In this document: positions 49,060-58,337 of the stretch, piece by piece
Layout: each line of letters starts with the position of its first letter
How positions within the stretch are numbered: position 1 is the first letter of the stretch
Origin: Micromonospora lupini str. Lupac 08
GTDB lineage: Bacteria > Actinomycetota > Actinomycetes > Mycobacteriales > Micromonosporaceae
Direction: 5' to 3'
NCBI RefSeq assembly: GCF_000297395.2
Contig: NZ_HF570108.1
Coordinates: 5,565,700-5,629,699 of the forward strand
Length of the DNA stretch: 64,000 nt
Position numbers and translations under genes: made by a program
Notes under the pieces: model-generated
Seen by the model: only the letters and a program-made list of their open reading frames with translations
The model's database searches: none
What the model was told of the DNA's origin: nothing

Positions 49060-51940
49060 TCAGATCAGCCGCAGCTCGCGCGCCCGCCGGACCGCCTCGC
49101 GCCGGCGGGTCGCGCCGAGCTTGCGGTAGATGTTGCGCACGTGGGTCTTCACCGTGTTCACCGACAACGACAGCTCGGCGGCGATCTCCACGTTGGACAG
49201 GATGCTCTGCAGGTACCGCAGGATGGTCAGTTCCCGCTCGGTGAGCGGCTCGTCGAGCAGGCCGCCCGGCTCGACCGGCCGGGGCGCACTCTCCTCGACG
49301 CCTCGGACCAGGTCGCTGACCAGCGAGAAGTGCGCGGTGCCCGCGTCCAGGTGGGCAGCCAGAAGATCCCGCACCGACGGTTGCGCCCGGGTGAACGCCC
49401 GGCGGCAGCCCTGCGGACCGGCCAGGTCCAGCACCTGCTCCAGGACACGGCCGGCCCGGCGTTCGTCCCCGGCCGCCTCGGCGAGCACCGCCTCCAGCAG
49501 GCCGGCGTCCAGGCGTACCGCAAGGGGCCAGGCGGCGGCCGACGGCGGCTGCCAGTCCGGCAGCGCCCGCCCGGCGGCGGCCGGGTCGCCGGCCCGCAGC
49601 TCCACGCGGGCCAGGGCCACGTCGAGCGCCGGGGTGGGCGCGTCGCCTGTGACACCGGCCAGCAGGCCCCGGGCGCCGTCCAGGTCACCCCGCTCGGCGC
49701 GGGTCTCGACCTCGGCCGCCCGGAGCAGGCTGGACAGTTCGGCGGCGGCCGGCTCGTCGGGCAGGGCCTCCCGGGCGCGGGCGAGCAGCCGCTGGGCGGC
49801 CGCCAGGTCGCCGGCGTCCCGGTCCAGCCCCGCACGACACAGCGCGAAGACCGCGGCCGCCACCGGCTCTCCGCTCGGCCCCGCGCCGGCGGAGGAACCG
49901 GCCGCCGCGGGGGCGCCCGTTCCCATCGCGCCGGCCGGGCCGACCGCGCCGGTTGCCGGGGCGGCGAGCGCGAGGTTCGCGGCGGCCTCCTCGGGCTGGT
50001 CACGGTGCAGGGCCACCACCGCCAACGCCAGGTACGCGTAGCCGCAGTCGAGCCGGCAGGACCAGCCCCGACAGAGCGGCATGCCCAGCGCGTCGCGTGC
50101 CGCCACCTCGGCCGCGCGCAGGTCTCCCCGCACGGCGAGCAGGAGCGCGGAGCGGCTGGCGCCGACCAGCTCGGTGCGCGGCCGACCAGCCTCGCGTGCG
50201 GCCGCGCGGGCCCGGACGAACCGCGTGTCGGGCAGCGCGCCGGCGGACAGCTCGACGAGACCCAGCGCGGTGCCCGTGAAGGCCCGCAGGTCGGCGTCGT
50301 CGGCGTCGGACGGCCGCTCGCGCCCCCGGACCTCCTGGCCGTCCGGCCGGCCGGAGGCATGGCGCTCCGGCGCCCCGGCAGATGAGCCGGCGGCGCGGCG
50401 CGCCCCGACCGGTGAGCCGTCGGTAGGGCGCGTGCGCAGCAGCCGGGCGGCGGCGGCACGCGCCTGCGGCAGGTCACCGGCGAGCCGGGCCACTGTCAGC
50501 TCCAGCGCGGTGGCCAACCGCAGGAACCGGTCCCGCCGCGGCACGGGCAGCGCGTCGGCGTGGCCGGCGGCCGTGCGCAGGTGGCCGGCGGCGGCGGGAA
50601 GGTCACCGGCGTACGCGCGCTCGGCGGCACAGGCCAGGGCCACCTCCGGGTCGGCGTGCAGCACCTCCGGCGGCGGGGACGGCGGGGACGACGGCGGCGG
50701 CACGCCGGCCGGGTCGCTGTCGTAGCGGGTCAACTCCGGCCAGTGCGCGACGAACAGGTCGCCGGCCAGGTCCCACCGGCCGGCGGCGAGGGCGTGCCGC
50801 AGCCCGTCGACCGGGCGGCCGTCGCCGGCGTACCAGTCGGCCGCCCGCACGTGCAGCTCCCGCACCTCGTCGGCGGGCAGCCGGGCCAGCTCGGCGCGGA
50901 GCAGGTCGGCGAGCAGCGGGTCGCAGCGGTACCAGGGCGGGCGGGTGCCCTCCGGGTGCAGCAGGCCGCCGACCCCGGCCAGGTCGGCAAGCGCCTGCCC
51001 GGCGTCCGCGCGGCCGGTCAACGCCTCGGCCAGGTCGGCGCAGACGGTCTCGGCGAGGGCCGTACGGCGCAGCAGGTCCCGGTCGGCGGGGTCGATGGCG
51101 GCCAGCACCTCCTCGTGCAGGTAGCCGGCCATCTCCGGTTGGTCGCCGCCGAACTGCCCCACCCAGCGCTCGGGGTCGGGCTGCCCGCGCAACGCCAGCG
51201 CGGCGATCCGCAGCGGCGCCGGCCAGCCCCCCGTGCGCTCGCGCAGCCGGCGCACCGCCGCCGCCGGCAGTGGCGCGCCGTGGGCGGTCAGCAGGTCGGC
51301 GACCTCGTCGTCGGTGAACGCCAGCTCGTCCGGGCCGATCTCGGTGAGCTCGCCGGCCAGGCGCAGCCGGTGCAGGGCAAGCGGCAGCCCGGCCCGCGCC
51401 CCGACCACCAGGTGCAGCCGCTGCTCGGAGTGCCGCAGCAGGAACTCCAGCCCGGTCAGCGCCGCCGGGTCGGTGATCCGGTGCAGGTCGTCCAGGACCA
51501 GCAGCACGGGCTGCTCCGCGGCGGCGAGCCCGGCCGCCAACAGTTCCAGCTGGTCGGGGCGGGGCGGACCGGTGGGCAGCGGCGTCACCCGGTCGTCGTC
51601 GGCCGCCCCGGTCGCGGTGCGCAGCGCCGCCGCCAGGTACGCCCAGAGCCGGTCACCGTCGTCGCCGGCCTCCACCGACACCCAGGCCGGCGAGGACGCG
51701 GACCCGGGCTCGGTCAGCCGGACCCAGGAGGCGAGCAGGGTGGTCTTGCCCCAGCGACGGGCGCGGCGACGACTGTGACCGGCCCGGCGCGCCCTCGTCG
51801 AGGCGGCGCAGCAGGCGGGGCCTGGCCACCACCGGCTCGGGCGGCACGGTGGGGGTCAGCCGGGACGCCAGCAGCGGCCGCTGCTCCTCCCGGCGTTCCG
51901 GTGCCGTGCCGACCCGCGCATGATCCTGCTGTTCCGGCAC
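49060..51940 (-). pseudogene. LuxR-family ATP-binding regulator (MalT/LAL type) with frameshifts in the P-loop
   Basis: A large regulator with an AAA-type ATPase, helical repeats and a C-terminal LuxR helix-turn-helix (LTERELTILRYLQSILSNVEIAAELSLSVNTVKTHVRNIYRKLGATRRREAV). The start of the protein is in another frame: GTG 51940 (VPEQQDHARVG) leads to LLASRLTPTVPPEPVVARPRLLRRLDEG, the typical LAL N-terminus. The frame then changes near 51785-51790 to read GPVTVVAAP, and again near 51755-51760 to read RWGKTTLLASWV, the Walker A. Two indels within about 35 bases of very GC-rich sequence break the P-loop. Either a true pseudogene or sequence error; the rest of the frame is open to the stop at 49060. 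Confidence 0.78.
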
Positions 51941-52076
51941 CCGGCCCCACCCCCACCGACGCGTTCCACCCCCGGTCGGCGAGCGGTTACCCGGCGGGGA
52001 CCTGTTCACCCCTTCCGGGCGAGCCCGCTTCACCCGGGGGCGACCGAGGATCGGGGGACGTGGACCGGGAGGACGG

Positions 52077-52526
52077 ATGGGACCGATCAGGCGGTTGGCG
52101 CGGGCGCGATCCGCCCTCGGCGGCGGTGCGCGGGCCGGGGCGGCGCGGCTGGTGCGCGTACCCCGGCGCAGCGGCCGGCCCGGCGCGGACCGCGACCGGA
52201 GCGCGGCGGCCGGGTGGGAGGTCGTGACGGTGGACCGTCCTCCGGAGCAGGTCCTTCCCGACGGCCGGTGGCCCGAGCCGTTGGACCAGCTGGACGGCGT
52301 GGTCGAGGTGCGGGTGCGGCCGGCCCCGGGCGACCGGGGCACCGAGCTGGCGGCCCGCCCGCTGGACGGCGCCGCCGCGCCGGCCGGCCTGGCCGCGCAT
52401 CTGGTCGGCGACGACCCGGGGCTGCTGGTCCGCCGGACGCTGCGCCAGGTCAAGCAGCGCGTGGAGGCCGGTGAGGTGCTGCGCGCGGACCGCTCGGCGC
52501 TGGACCGCCGGACGGCCCGCGGGTGA
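52077..52526 (+). CDS. Hypothetical SRPBCC-like protein, 149 residues
   Basis: Starts at ATG 52077 with GGGAGGAC just upstream. The N-terminal 45 residues are Arg/Gly-rich. The core WEVVTVDRPPEQVLPDGRWPEPLDQLDGVVEVRVRPAPGDRGTELAARPLDG and the terminal LRRTLRQVKQRVEAGEVLRAD fit a shortened SRPBCC domain of the kind found next to this dehydrogenase type in actinobacteria. The TGA overlaps the GTG of the alcohol dehydrogenase gene, so they are made together. It is divergent from the LuxR-type regulator. Role unknown. Confidence 0.72.
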   Translation: MGPIRRLARARSALGGGARAGAARLVRVPRRSGRPGADRDRSAAAGWEVVTVDRPPEQVLPDGRWPEPLDQLDGVVEVRVRPAPGDRGTELAARPLDGAAAPAGLAAHLVGDDPGLLVRRTLRQVKQRVEAGEVLRADRSALDRRTARG

Positions 52527-53671
52527 GGGCGCTGTGCTGGGTGGCCGCCGACGAACTGGCGGTACGCGAGGTGCCCGACCCGGAGCTGCGCAACGAGCGC
52601 GACGTCATCGTCCGCGTCCGCCGCAGCGCCACCAGCGGCGGCGACCTGCCGCTGCTGGCCGGTCGGGACCCGCTGCTGCGCGCCGGTGACGTGTTGGGGG
52701 CGGAGTTCCTGGGCGAGGTGGTCGAGGCCGGTCCGGCGGTCCGGCGACACCGGATCGGCGACCGGGTGGTGGTCGGCGCGAGTGTGGCGTGCGGCGGCTG
52801 CTGGTACTGCCGACGGGGACGGCACTCCTGCTGCGACAACGGCGCCCCCGACGTGGCGAGCGTCGATCCGGACCGCTGGCGTTCGGACGCCGGCTCGTTC
52901 GGTCGGCCCCGGGCGGCGGGTGGCTTCGCGGGCGGGCACGCCGAGTACGTGCGGGTGCCGTACGCCGACGTGGGCGCGTTCCGGGTGCCGGACGCGGTCG
53001 ACGACGACCGGGCGCTGTTCGCCGCCGACGCGGCGCCGACCGGCTGGCTGGCGGCAGAGCTGGGCGAGGTGCGACCCGGCGACGTGGTGGCGGTCTGGGG
53101 CGCCGGGGCGGTGGGTCAGTTGACCGCTGGTGCCGCGACGCTGCGCGGCGCCGCCCGGGTGCTCGTCGTCGACAGGTACGCCGACCGGCTGCGGATGGCC
53201 GAGCGGCATGCCGGGGCGGAGCCGCTGGACTACCGCCGCACCGACGTCGCGGCGGAGCTGCGGGAGCGCAGCGGTGGACGCGGCCCGGACGTGTGCGTGG
53301 TCGCGGTGGGCGTACCGGCGACGCGGTCGGTGGCCGAGCGGCTGGCCGGCCGGGACGTCGACCGCCCGGACGCGGTGCGCGAGGCGGTGCACGCCTGCCG
53401 CAAGGACGGCGTGGTGGTGGTGGTCGGCGGGGCGGAAGGGAACGTGGACACGTTTCCGCTGGGTGCGGTGACCGACAAGCGGCTCGCGGTGCGGGGGTCG
53501 CGCCGGCCGGACCTGCGGGACGTGCCGATGCTGCTGCACCGGATGGCCCGCGACGAGCTCCGTACCGAGCACCTGGCCACCCACCGGCTCCCGCTGGAGG
53601 ACGGCCCCCGCGGGTACGCGCTGTTCCGCGACCGCGCCGACGGCTGCGTCCGGGCCGTGTTCACGCCGTGA
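52523..53671 (+). CDS. Zinc-dependent alcohol dehydrogenase-like protein (MDR family)
   Basis: A 382-residue medium-chain dehydrogenase from GTG 52523. Zinc-site features: GDVLGAEFLGEVVEAG is in the place of the usual GHE motif (Ala-Glu instead of His-Glu), and the structural-zinc lobe is CGGCWYCRRGRHSCCDNG. The Rossmann motif is VWGAGAVGQLTAGAATLRGA followed by VVDRYADRL. It resembles glutathione-independent formaldehyde dehydrogenase-like proteins. The loss of the His ligand at the catalytic zinc should be noted when judging activity. Coupled to the SRPBCC-like gene upstream. Confidence 0.87.
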   Translation: MRALCWVAADELAVREVPDPELRNERDVIVRVRRSATSGGDLPLLAGRDPLLRAGDVLGAEFLGEVVEAGPAVRRHRIGDRVVVGASVACGGCWYCRRGRHSCCDNGAPDVASVDPDRWRSDAGSFGRPRAAGGFAGGHAEYVRVPYADVGAFRVPDAVDDDRALFAADAAPTGWLAAELGEVRPGDVVAVWGAGAVGQLTAGAATLRGAARVLVVDRYADRLRMAERHAGAEPLDYRRTDVAAELRERSGGRGPDVCVVAVGVPATRSVAERLAGRDVDRPDAVREAVHACRKDGVVVVVGGAEGNVDTFPLGAVTDKRLAVRGSRRPDLRDVPMLLHRMARDELRTEHLATHRLPLEDGPRGYALFRDRADGCVRAVFTP

Positions 53672-53720
53672 CAGGAGTTCCCGATCGGCGCTGGGCGATG
53701 GCGGGTGGCAGACTCGGGGA

Positions 53721-54950
53721 ATGGCTGGGGAGCGGACGTACGACGTGGTGCTGTTCGGGGCGACCGGCTTCACCGGCGGGCTGACGGCCGAATATTTGGC
53801 CCGGCACGCGCCGCCCGGGTTGCGGTGGGCGCTGGCCGGGCGCAACGCGGATCGCCTCGCCGCCGTGCGTGATCGGCTCGCCGCGATCGACCCCACGCTC
53901 ACCGACCTGCCGCTGCTCACCGCCGACGTGACCGACGCCGGGTCGCTGCGCGCCGTGGCCCAGAGCGCCCGGGTGGTCGCCAGCACCGTCGGCCCGTACG
54001 TCCACCACGGGGAGCCCCTGGTCGCGGCCTGCGCCCGAGCCGGCACCGACTACCTGGACATCACCGGGGAGTCGGAGTTCGTCGACCTGATGTACGTCCG
54101 CCACCACGCCGAGGCGACCGCCACCGGCGCCCGGCTGGTGCACGCCTGCGGATTCGACTCGATCCCCCACGACCTGGGCGTCTGGTTCACGGTGAAGCAG
54201 CTGCCCGCCGACGTCCCGATCACCGTCGACGGCTACGTCCGCGCCGGTGGCCGGTTCTCCGCCGGGACGTACCATTCCGCGCTCACCGCGTTCGCCCGGA
54301 CCGGGGAGGCCAGCCGGGCCGCCCGGGCCCGCCGGGCGGTCGAGCCGCGCCCCACCGACCGCCGGGTCCGGGCGGTGCCCGGCAAGCTGGCCCGCTCGAC
54401 GGAGCTGGGCATCTGGACCGTGCCGCTGCCGACAATCGACCCGCAGGTGATCCGCCGATCGGCGGCGGCCCGCCCGGAGTACGGCCCGGACTTCCGCTAC
54501 CGGCACTTCGCCGCCGTGAAGCGGCTGCCGACCGTGCTGGTCAGCGCGGTGGGGCTCGGCGCGCTCGTCGGCCTGGTGAAGGTGCCGCCCACCCGGCGGT
54601 GGCTGCTCGGGCGGCTCGCCTCCGGGCAGGGCCCGACCCCGCAGCAGCGGGCGTCGTCCTGGTTCCGGGTCCGGTTCGTCGGCGCCGGCGGCGGGCGGCG
54701 CGTGGTCACCGAGGTCGCGGGCGGCGACCCGGGCTACGACGAGACGGCGAAGATGCTCGCCGAGTCGGCGCTGTGCCTGGCGCTCGACGACCTGCCGCCG
54801 ACCGCCGGCCAGCTCAGCCCGGTCGCCGCGATGGGTGACGCGCTGCTGGAGCGGCTGGTCCGGGCCGGGCTCACCTTCCGGGTGCTGAAGCAGGACGAGA
54901 GCGCCCCGACGCCGGACGCGACGACGCGGGACGCGGAGCCGGCGGCTTGA
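53721..54950 (+). CDS. Saccharopine dehydrogenase-like NAD(P)-binding protein (trans-acting enoyl reductase type)
   Basis: A 409-residue protein from ATG 53721. The N-terminal Rossmann fold has VVLFGATGFTGGLTAEYL and WALAGRNADRL, and the next strand is VVASTVGPYVHHGEPLVAACARAGTDYLDITGE. The C-terminal part includes YHSALTAFARTGEASRAARAR and a hydrophobic segment (VLVSAVGLGALVGLVKV) as in the mycobacterial trans-acting enoyl reductase Rv2953 and its many paralogues. A role in lipid reduction is possible. It lies 49 bases after the dehydrogenase gene and 25 before the MerR-clamp gene, so the four genes 52077-56097 may form one operon. Confidence 0.85.
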   Translation: MAGERTYDVVLFGATGFTGGLTAEYLARHAPPGLRWALAGRNADRLAAVRDRLAAIDPTLTDLPLLTADVTDAGSLRAVAQSARVVASTVGPYVHHGEPLVAACARAGTDYLDITGESEFVDLMYVRHHAEATATGARLVHACGFDSIPHDLGVWFTVKQLPADVPITVDGYVRAGGRFSAGTYHSALTAFARTGEASRAARARRAVEPRPTDRRVRAVPGKLARSTELGIWTVPLPTIDPQVIRRSAAARPEYGPDFRYRHFAAVKRLPTVLVSAVGLGALVGLVKVPPTRRWLLGRLASGQGPTPQQRASSWFRVRFVGAGGGRRVVTEVAGGDPGYDETAKMLAESALCLALDDLPPTAGQLSPVAAMGDALLERLVRAGLTFRVLKQDESAPTPDATTRDAEPAA

Positions 54951-54975
54951 CCCTCGACCAGGTCGAGGGGGCAGG

Positions 54976-56097
54976 ATGCCCGACGTGGTGAGCGACCTGC
55001 ACAGCATCGGCGAGTTGGCCCGGGCCAGCGGCCTGACCGTCAGCGCCCTGCGCTTCTACGACTCGGCGGGGGTGCTGGCGCCGGCCCTCGTCGACCCGGT
55101 GACCGGGTACCGCTGGTACACCGACGAGCAGATCGGCCCGGCCCGGCTGGTCGCGGGGCTGCGCCGGGTCGGCATGCCGGTGCCCGAGATCGCCGCCGCC
55201 GTCCGCGCCGAGCCGGCCGAGGTGCACCGCCTGCTCGACGCGCACCTGCGCCGGCTGGTCGACGGGCTGGCCGACGCCCGCCGCGAGATCGTCCGGCTCC
55301 GGGCCCTTGTCGACCCGGCGCCTCCGACGGTGACCACGCTGCACCTCTCCCCCGCCGAGCTGGCCGCCGCGCTCGACGCGGTGCGCTTCGCCGTCGGCGT
55401 CGACCCGGAGCTGCCGGCGCTGTCCGGGGTGCTCCTCGACGTCGAGCCGGACGGTGTCCGGCTGGTCGCCACCGACCGGCACCGGCTCGCGCTGGCCCGG
55501 GCCGGCGCGGCCGTCGACGGGCCGCCCGCGCGGGTGCTCGTGCCGGTGGACCTCGTCGACCGGCTGCGCCTGCTGCTCGACACCGCCGACGCCCGGCCGG
55601 TACGGCTCACCGTGGCCGGCGTCGACCTGGGGGCGGAGGTGGCCGGTCGGACGTTGACGGGCACCGCCCTGCCGTACGACTTCCCCGACTACCGTCGGCT
55701 GCTGCGCGAGGCGGTCGGCGAGCGTCCGGCCGCGCACCGCATCCCGGTGGACGTGGTGGCGCTGCGGGCGGCGCTGCGCGACCCGGCGGCCCCCACGCTG
55801 GCCCGCGAGTACGCCGGCACGCCGCTGGCGGTCTCCGTCCTCGGTCTCGACGACTCCGGGTCCTTGCGCCTGCTGCACCCCACCGAGCTGTCCACCGCCG
55901 ACCCGGCCGCCGACCCGGCCGCCGAGCCGGGAGGCGGGCTGCGGTTCGGGGTGAACGGCGAGTACCTGCTCGACGCGCTGGACGCCGCCGGTGGCCCGCA
56001 ACTGGTGCTGGAGGTGGACGGGCCCATCGCCCCGCTGGCCGTGCGCCGCCCGAACGACGAGGACACCTTCTCGGTGCTGATGCCGATCCGGCTGTAG
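54976..56097 (+). CDS. MerR-type DNA-binding domain fused to a two-domain DNA polymerase III beta-clamp-like region
   Basis: A 373-residue fusion from ATG 54976. Residues 7-75 are a MerR winged helix (SIGELARASGLTVSALRFYDSAGVLAPALVDPVTGYRWYTDEQI), followed by a coiled coil (LVDGLADARREIVRLRALV). Residues about 118-373 resemble DnaN domains 2 and 3: AALDAVRFAVGVDPELPALSGVLLDVEPDGVRLVATDRHRLAL is the domain-2 pattern, and RFGVNGEYLLDALDAAGG with NDEDTFSVLMPIRL is the domain-3 end. DnaN domain 1 is absent. It therefore cannot be the replicative clamp; a sensor or protein-docking use of the clamp fold is likely. Such fusions exist in actinobacterial genomes, but I know of no experimental function. 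Confidence 0.88.
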   Translation: MPDVVSDLHSIGELARASGLTVSALRFYDSAGVLAPALVDPVTGYRWYTDEQIGPARLVAGLRRVGMPVPEIAAAVRAEPAEVHRLLDAHLRRLVDGLADARREIVRLRALVDPAPPTVTTLHLSPAELAAALDAVRFAVGVDPELPALSGVLLDVEPDGVRLVATDRHRLALARAGAAVDGPPARVLVPVDLVDRLRLLLDTADARPVRLTVAGVDLGAEVAGRTLTGTALPYDFPDYRRLLREAVGERPAAHRIPVDVVALRAALRDPAAPTLAREYAGTPLAVSVLGLDDSGSLRLLHPTELSTADPAADPAAEPGGGLRFGVNGEYLLDALDAAGGPQLVLEVDGPIAPLAVRRPNDEDTFSVLMPIRL

Positions 56098-56193
56098 AAA
56101 CCGGTCGCGCTCCCCGTCCCGGGGTGGAAACGTGCGCGACGGTAACATCTGATGGTTCACCAGTGAACCCCGGACGGAGGCGTACGGAGCAGC

Positions 56194-57477
56194 ATGCTCG
56201 ACATGGAGTTGATCCGGAAGGATCGCGAGGCGGTGGCGACCGCGCTGGCGAAGCGTCTGGATCCCGCCGAGGTCGATCGGGCCCTGGACGAGATCCAGCG
56301 ACTCGACCAGGAACGACGCGCCCTGATCACGGAGATCGACGCCGACCGGCAGCGCCGCAAGGCCGAGGCCCGCGCGTACGCGCAGGCCAAGCGCGCCGGC
56401 ACCGAGCCGCAGGTCAGCGCCCCCGAGGCGGAGCGTAAGCAGCTCGCCGAGCTGGAGTCCCAGTTGGACGAGGTGCAGGCCCGGCTGCGCGACGCGATGA
56501 GCGAGCTGCCGAACCTGCCCAGCGACGACGTCCTGCCCGGCGGCAAGGAGGCCAACCGGGTCGTCAAGACCTTCGGCGAGCCGCCGGCGATCGAGAAGGT
56601 CCGCGACCACGTCGAGCTGTCCCGCGCGCTGGGTCTGGTCGACTACGAGCGGGGCGTCAAACTCGGCGGCTCCGGCTTCTGGATCTACACGGGCATCGGC
56701 GCGCGGCTGGAGTGGGCGCTGCTCAACTACTTCGTCGACCAGCACATCAAGGCCGGGTACGAGTTCCTGCTCCCGCCGCACCTGCTGCTCGACTCGGCCG
56801 GTTTCGCCGCCGGCCAGTTCCCCAAGTTCTACGACGACGTCTACCACCTGGACGCCGACTCCGCGCCGCGCGGGCAGTTCCTGCTGCCCACGTCGGAGAC
56901 GGCGATCCTGGGCGCGTACCAGGACGAGATCCTGGAGACCACGAAGCTGCCGCTGAAGGCATTCGCGTACACGCCCTGCTATCGGCGGGAGTCGGCCGGG
57001 TCGCACTCGGACGAGCGCGGCACGGTGCGCGGGCACCAGTTCAACAAGGTGGAGATCTTCCAGTTCACCCTGCCCGAGCAGGCGGACGCGGCACTGGAGG
57101 AGATGCTCGCCCACGCCGAGAGCCTGGTCGAGGGGCTGGGCCTGCACTACCAGCGGACGCTGCTGTCGGCCGGTGACGCGAGCGCCTCGATGAAGAAGAC
57201 CCTCGACATCGAGGTGTGGATGCCGAGCACCGGCAAGTACAAGGAGGTGTCGTCGGTCTCCTGGGCCGGCGACTACCAGGCCCGCCGGGCGGCCATCCGC
57301 TACCGCGAGCCGGGTGCCAAGCAGACCCGCTTCGTGCACACGCTCAACGGCTCGGCGCTGGCCACCAGCCGGCTCTTCCCGGCCATCCTGGAGCAGTACC
57401 AGCAGGCCGACGGCTCGGTCCTGATCCCGAAGGTCCTCCAGGACCGCCTGGGCACCGACCGTCTGACCCCCCGCTAG
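56194..57477 (+). CDS. serS: Seryl-tRNA synthetase
   Basis: Charges tRNA-Ser and tRNA-Sec if present. The 427-residue class II enzyme starts MLDMELIRKDREAV at ATG 56194, with CGGAGG upstream. The N-terminal long coiled-coil arm (residues about 30-100) grips the tRNA. Motif 2 is AFAYTPCYRRESAGSHSDERGTVRGHQFNKVE, and motif 3 includes LNGSALATSRLFPAILEQYQQ. The stop TAG (57475-57477) overlaps the stop of the convergent ccdA-like gene by two bases. Confidence 0.97.
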   Translation: MLDMELIRKDREAVATALAKRLDPAEVDRALDEIQRLDQERRALITEIDADRQRRKAEARAYAQAKRAGTEPQVSAPEAERKQLAELESQLDEVQARLRDAMSELPNLPSDDVLPGGKEANRVVKTFGEPPAIEKVRDHVELSRALGLVDYERGVKLGGSGFWIYTGIGARLEWALLNYFVDQHIKAGYEFLLPPHLLLDSAGFAAGQFPKFYDDVYHLDADSAPRGQFLLPTSETAILGAYQDEILETTKLPLKAFAYTPCYRRESAGSHSDERGTVRGHQFNKVEIFQFTLPEQADAALEEMLAHAESLVEGLGLHYQRTLLSAGDASASMKKTLDIEVWMPSTGKYKEVSSVSWAGDYQARRAAIRYREPGAKQTRFVHTLNGSALATSRLFPAILEQYQQADGSVLIPKVLQDRLGTDRLTPR

Positions 57478-58337
57478 CCGGTCCGTTCGACGGGGGCCGG
57501 GTGCGCCCCGCGCCCCCGTCGACGCATCCAGGCGCCCAGTGCGGCGAGCAGGACGAGAGCGGCCAGGAGTGCTGCCGGGCCCAGGGTGTCGACGGTGTCG
57601 GCCAGGGTGTGCTGGACCTGTGCCGCCGCCCTGATCACCGGGTCGCGCAGGGCGTCGCGCCGGCCGGCGGCCAGCCGCAGCTCGTACCAGCCGTACCAGG
57701 CGACGTACCCGCCCGCGAGCAGCAGCACCAGGCCACTGAGCCGGGGCACCAACGCCCCGGCGACGCGCAGCCGGGCCACCAGCCCGTCGCGCAGCAGCGC
57801 CACGCCGAGCGCGGCGACCGCGACCACCAGACCCATTCCGAGGGCGTACGCGCCGAACAGGGCCAGTCCGCGGCCGGTCGAGCCGGCCTGGAGGCTTGTC
57901 ACCACGATGGCGAGAAACGGTGCGATGGCGCAGCCGAGTGAGGCGAGCGCGTACGCCGCGCCGAACAGCGCCATCGACGGCCAGGACCTGGTCAGCCGGG
58001 GCGCGCGCGCCGACCAGCCGGGGGCGGGCAGCCGTCGTCCGGCGAGCAGCCAGCAGCCGGCCACCAGCAGCAGCAGTCCGAGCGCCACGGTCAGCCACGG
58101 CAGCCGGGGGCGCAGCCAGCCGGCCAGCGGCGCGAGCGCCAGGCCGAACGCGCCGAAGACCACCACGTACCCCAGGGTGAGCCCGGCCGCCGCGGTGAGC
58201 GCGCGGCCGACGGCGCCGCGGGCGTCCGACGCTCCGGCCACCAACAGCGAGAGGTACGCGGGCAGCAACGCGAAGCCGCACGGGTTGACCGCGCCGAGCA
58301 TGCCGGCGGTCAGCGCGAGCAGCAGGGGGGCGGTCAC
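57474..58337 (-). CDS. CcdA/DsbD-like transmembrane thiol electron carrier
   Basis: Passes electrons from cytosolic thioredoxin across the membrane to an extracytoplasmic thioredoxin-like protein. The 287-residue protein has seven or so helices; the redox pair is Cys20 in AVNPCGFALLPAYLS and Cys136 in ASLGCAIAPF, the normal CcdA positions. A tail of about 60 residues with one further helix extends beyond the core. GTG 58337 overlaps the stop of the TlpA-like gene (GTGA). It is the last gene of the redox operon 62053-57474 and overlaps serS tail to tail. Confidence 0.92.
   Translation of the reverse strand: MTAPLLLALTAGMLGAVNPCGFALLPAYLSLLVAGASDARGAVGRALTAAAGLTLGYVVVFGAFGLALAPLAGWLRPRLPWLTVALGLLLLVAGCWLLAGRRLPAPGWSARAPRLTRSWPSMALFGAAYALASLGCAIAPFLAIVVTSLQAGSTGRGLALFGAYALGMGLVVAVAALGVALLRDGLVARLRVAGALVPRLSGLVLLLAGGYVAWYGWYELRLAAGRRDALRDPVIRAAAQVQHTLADTVDTLGPAALLAALVLLAALGAWMRRRGRGAHPAPVERTG

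Noticed and set aside
56098..56193. T-box or other riboswitch ahead of serS
   Set aside because: The gap is only 96 bases and has no T-box core sequence or specifier-loop-like structure that I can see.
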